A stretch of 64,000 nucleotides of DNA, taken from contig FTLJ01000758.1 of assembly GCA_900155495.1 (NCBI GenBank), forward strand, positions 1 through 64,000, read 5' to 3'. The translations under genes and the position numbers were made by a program. Numbering within the stretch: position 1 is the stretch's first letter; the number at the start of each line of letters is the position of its first letter. This DNA is from Porogramme epimiltina. Taxonomy: Eukaryota > Basidiomycota > Agaricomycetes > Polyporales > Polyporaceae. The notes beneath the pieces are model-generated. The model was not told the origin of the DNA, ran no database searches, and saw only the letters and a list, made by a program, of their open reading frames with translations. Shown here piece after piece: positions 59,880 to 64,000 of the stretch.

Positions 59880-62216
59880 CTACAGTAAACTATTCCCCCC
59901 CTTGAACATGAATGTCCACAGGGCAGCAGGGTCCATAAAATCATGGTGCACCAGGCTGACGAGCCAGCGTTGATCCCGGATGCCCTCTAGTAGGCGACGT
60001 TCCTCCGAGCCCGGAGGGTAAAACGACGCCCACTCCGACCAGATCGAAAAAGCTTCGGCCTAGAAAGAAGGCTGATTGTGAGGCAATGACAATGCAAAGA
60101 AAGCCATTGGTACGTACCTTCCACGAAAGGAACGATTCTTTCTCAATGATCGTCGTCTGAGCGATTTCCTGTCCCGGGAACACTCCCCAAGTGACTGCAT
60201 TGCGCCCGCCCTCTGGCACATTCGTCAATAGCTCGCCCTTCAAGCGGAATAGTCAGACGATGCGCCCTTTGCGATAGTAGCAACCCGGCTCACCTCGACG
60301 TTACCAGCAAAGTAGCTAACCCATCCAGCACCTTCTTCTTCTACCTTCTTCACGATCCTCTCAACGTCCTTCTGCTCGACGAAGAACTCTACGAAGCACT
60401 TCTGATACACATATCCTCCCCGTGGACCCCATCCGACCACCTCGTCCGTTGATGCAGCGCCATTGATTGCAGGCTGTGACCCCACCGTCCACCACGACTT
60501 CATCGTCAGCCTCTCGAGATGAGGGAAGATCATGAGCGATTCTGGAGACAACGGAGTCGCCGAGAACGGTGTCGTTGTGATTTTGGAGTGCAGGTGGCGC
60601 AGGAACAATTGTGTCAGGTCGTCCACTGTCTTCGGATGCCCCCACTGCGCGAGCGGGCCCGCTGCGGCTTTGCTCTGTAGCGCGGAGCTCCCCCAACGAT
60701 CCGTCTCGCCGTACGCGGGGCTTTTGAAGTCGCCAAAGCGCCCGTTCGGGAAGTCATCCCAGTCCGCGACGTTGTTGATCTCGCCCTTGCCCGCCTCGCT
60801 CTCAGGGGGAGGGGCGGATGTCAACTCCTTGGTTGCGCGGTCGGCCGCCGCGTGGGGTGTCACGGTCCTCTCTGGGGGCCCCTGCTCGTCCTGAAGTGAC
60901 GTGAGAATGCATGTCACGCTGGAGGCATTAGGCGTGCGTACCGCTATAAGCTTGTTGACGCTCTGGGGAACATTCCCAGCCAAGCCCAAGCCCTCCAGAA
61001 CGCGCGTGACGCTCTTCTCCAAGTTGAGTGTACAGAAATGTACACCCCCAATACCACTGGCTTGGAGTCGTGTGATCATATCAATGGCGAGCTTCACTCC
61101 GTACTCCTTGACCTTCTGGTCATCATGCTACAGGCACGTGTCAGACATTGCATACATATTGCATGAAAATAGCAAACGTACACGGATGGGCACTAGTTCA
61201 TGCATCATTTCCGGAGGAACACGCGTTCCACAGAGCTTCGTCATCCGGAGGAACGACGCGTAAGTCTGTATAGGCATAATTCCGGGAATAACAGGAACGG
61301 TGATCCCTAGTGGGAAAGACTGTTAAATATGCGACAACGAAATTGGATGGTCTGATTATACCCTTTGCTCTCACTTTCCCTATCCACGATGTAAAGCCTT
61401 CTACGTCATAGAACAATTGAGTGACGATGAAGTCTGCGCCAGCATCAACTTTCTGCTTGAGGAAGTCGAGCTCCCCGTCCTCGTCAGTCTCCTTGTCTGG
61501 GTGGCCATCCGGATACGCTACAGGGTAGATGGTTGAGGTCAAATACCGACCGATGGTGTATAGAGGCTAAAATGACCTGCCACGCCCACACAGAAGTCTG
61601 CAAATTCAGGCGTCGACTTGATGTACCGGACGAGATCGATACCGTGTTGGAAACGCGGATCCGTGGGTATCCAATGTTCTTTCCCTCTTGGTGGATCTAC
61701 AGAAGGAAAGGTCAAAAGCCGTGTCAGTGCCACCAAATGCTCGGATATTCGTACCCCCCCGGAGCGCCAGGATGTTTTCGATCTTCCGCTCCCTCGCAGC
61801 CTAATGACCACATGAGAACCAAACGGATATGCGCGAGGGAAGGTTTGGACTCACTCGCAAAGCATCGTCGACCGTGCCCTGCATCATGTTGGTGCATGTC
61901 AAATGCAGAATAGTATCCACACCATGCTCCAACTGAGTCACTCCGGCAAGGTCAAGACTGCGGTCCCTCGTTGAACCCCCAGCACCCCATGTGACACTGA
62001 GCGCAATGGGATCCAGGGAGACCATGCGTGATATGCGAGCAAGCAGATTTTCAAAGCCCTAGAAGCAAATTCGAGATGAGCCCCCACGACGTCGATTGAC
62101 TCACGTATAGCGAGCGTGCATGGTGCCTTCACCTCATCGGTCTTCGGCGGAAAGAACTCGAGCATGTAAAATAGCTTGCGCGGGTCGCGCTGCGCGATCT
62201 TGTCGATGAGCTTCAT
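59880..62216 (-). CDS. MET12: Methylenetetrahydrofolate reductase
   Basis: Complement join 59880-60059, 60118-60237, 60294-61127, 61182-61306, 61362-61517, 61577-61696, 61755-61800, 61855-62058, 62133-62216; 622 aa. It reduces 5,10-methylene-THF to 5-methyl-THF with a FAD cofactor, feeding methionine and S-adenosylmethionine synthesis. Catalytic TIM-barrel: FYMLEFFPPKTDEG, LSVTWGAGGSTRDRSLDLAG, LHLTCTNM, ENILALRGDPPRGKEHW, DFIVTQLFYDVE, VIPGIMPIQTYASFLRMTK, GGVHFCTLNLEKSV. The C-terminal regulatory domain follows (VGWGPRGGYVYQKCFVEFF, LLTNVPEGGRNAVTWGVFPG, EAFSIWSEWASFYPPGSEER). At the 61577/61517 junction the model reads VAAYPDGH where the family usually has a Gly before Tyr. I cannot tell MET12 from MET13 type by eye, so the symbol is tentative. 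Confidence 0.9.
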
Positions 62217-63558
<1,342 letters not shown>

Positions 63559-63816
63559 GCTCTCCTCGCCGTGATAGAGCGTATTATACATCTCCCCTGC
63601 TTTATACGTTCTTACATGTAACTATACCTCCAACCTCGTGTACACTCTGCCATTTATTTGAACCTGGAACCTGGGATGTTGTTGTACCCACTCGTCTTTG
63701 TAAGGGATCTAGCATTACAACAACGCAGGTATAGCCTATTGCTACAAATTGTGAGGTCATACGTCCGCCAGTGCGAATTGTACATATTTGTGTCCGACTT
63801 CCTTTCCAACGGATAC

Positions 63817-63991
63817 TCAACCGCGATTCATAGTATTCCCCGCACCCTTGGGGTTCGCGTCCGTGTATTGAGCCCAACTCTCGTCCTTTTGCCGTTTTTC
63901 CTCTTCTTTGTCTTCCCCAAATGTGGTACCGTCCTGCTCTGCATCCATGGCCAACTGTTCCTTGGACGTCGGCTTCATCTCGGATTGAGGC
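63817..63991 (-). CDS. TAP42: Last exon of TAP42/alpha4-like PP2A regulatory protein (partial)
   Basis: The minus strand has a terminal exon preceded by a TTTGCAG acceptor at the window edge; earlier exons lie outside. The 58 complete codons end KRQKDESWAQYTDANPKGAG then NTMNRG and a stop. That ending, after an acidic/basic stretch (GEDKEEEKRQK), is characteristic of Tap42/IGBP1, which binds PP2A-type catalytic subunits downstream of TOR. It converges on Ypt6 with a 258-bp spacer. Confidence 0.85.
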
Positions 63992-64000
63992 CTGCAAACG

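Overview
The window is nuclear DNA from a filamentous basidiomycete, most likely an agaricomycete of the Polyporales type. The evidence is high overall GC, genes on both strands split by many 50-60 nt introns (mostly GTRNGY...YAG), and a gene set in which every recognisable protein is a conserved fungal single-copy gene. No exon could be taken from a simple ORF reading. I rebuilt the joins by hand from splice signals, frame and family conservation. For nearly all genes the exon lengths sum to a multiple of three with an intact stop.

Layout: 1-268 is the 5' end of a Q/H/P-rich protein on the minus strand. 269-11754 is an unusually long gene-free, mostly GC-rich stretch. From 11.7 kb the region is gene-dense: CDC4-like F-box/WD40 protein (+), cyclophilin ppi1 (-), D-aminoacyl-tRNA deacylase (+), mitochondrial PGP synthase PGS1 (-), LSm14/Scd6 (+), dephospho-CoA kinase (-), EH-domain Irs4-like protein (-), IML2/TTC39 protein (+), ATG9 (-), large arrestin-like protein (+), heat-shock factor (-), COG6 (-), pyruvate dehydrogenase E1 alpha (+), COA1 (-), DNMT1-type DNA methyltransferase (-), MCM7 (+), kexin (-), methylenetetrahydrofolate reductase (-), Rab6/Ypt6 (+) and the last exon of TAP42 (-).

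The genes are housekeeping genes with no shared pathway. Several neighbours are head-to-head and probably share promoters: PGS1/Scd6, ppi1/DTD1, Irs4-like/IML2, ATG9/arrestin, COG6/PDA1, MTHFR/Ypt6 and DNMT/MCM7. The DNMT/MCM7 spacer carries four ACGCGT (MluI cell-cycle box) elements within about 110 bp.

The most striking observation is in the DNA methyltransferase gene. About 2.9 kb of it (about 49021-51960), covering both BAH domains and most of the catalytic domain, has only nine CpG dinucleotides by hand count, while CpG is abundant on both sides. The reading frame and methyltransferase motifs are intact. This looks like a 5-methylcytosine deamination footprint confined to part of the methyltransferase's own gene. 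Other notable points are a duplicated ~90-nt element in two consecutive introns of the Scd6 gene, a six-copy EEK-x2-L-x3-Y motif in the arrestin tail, two GC-AG introns and several micro-exons of 7-24 nt.
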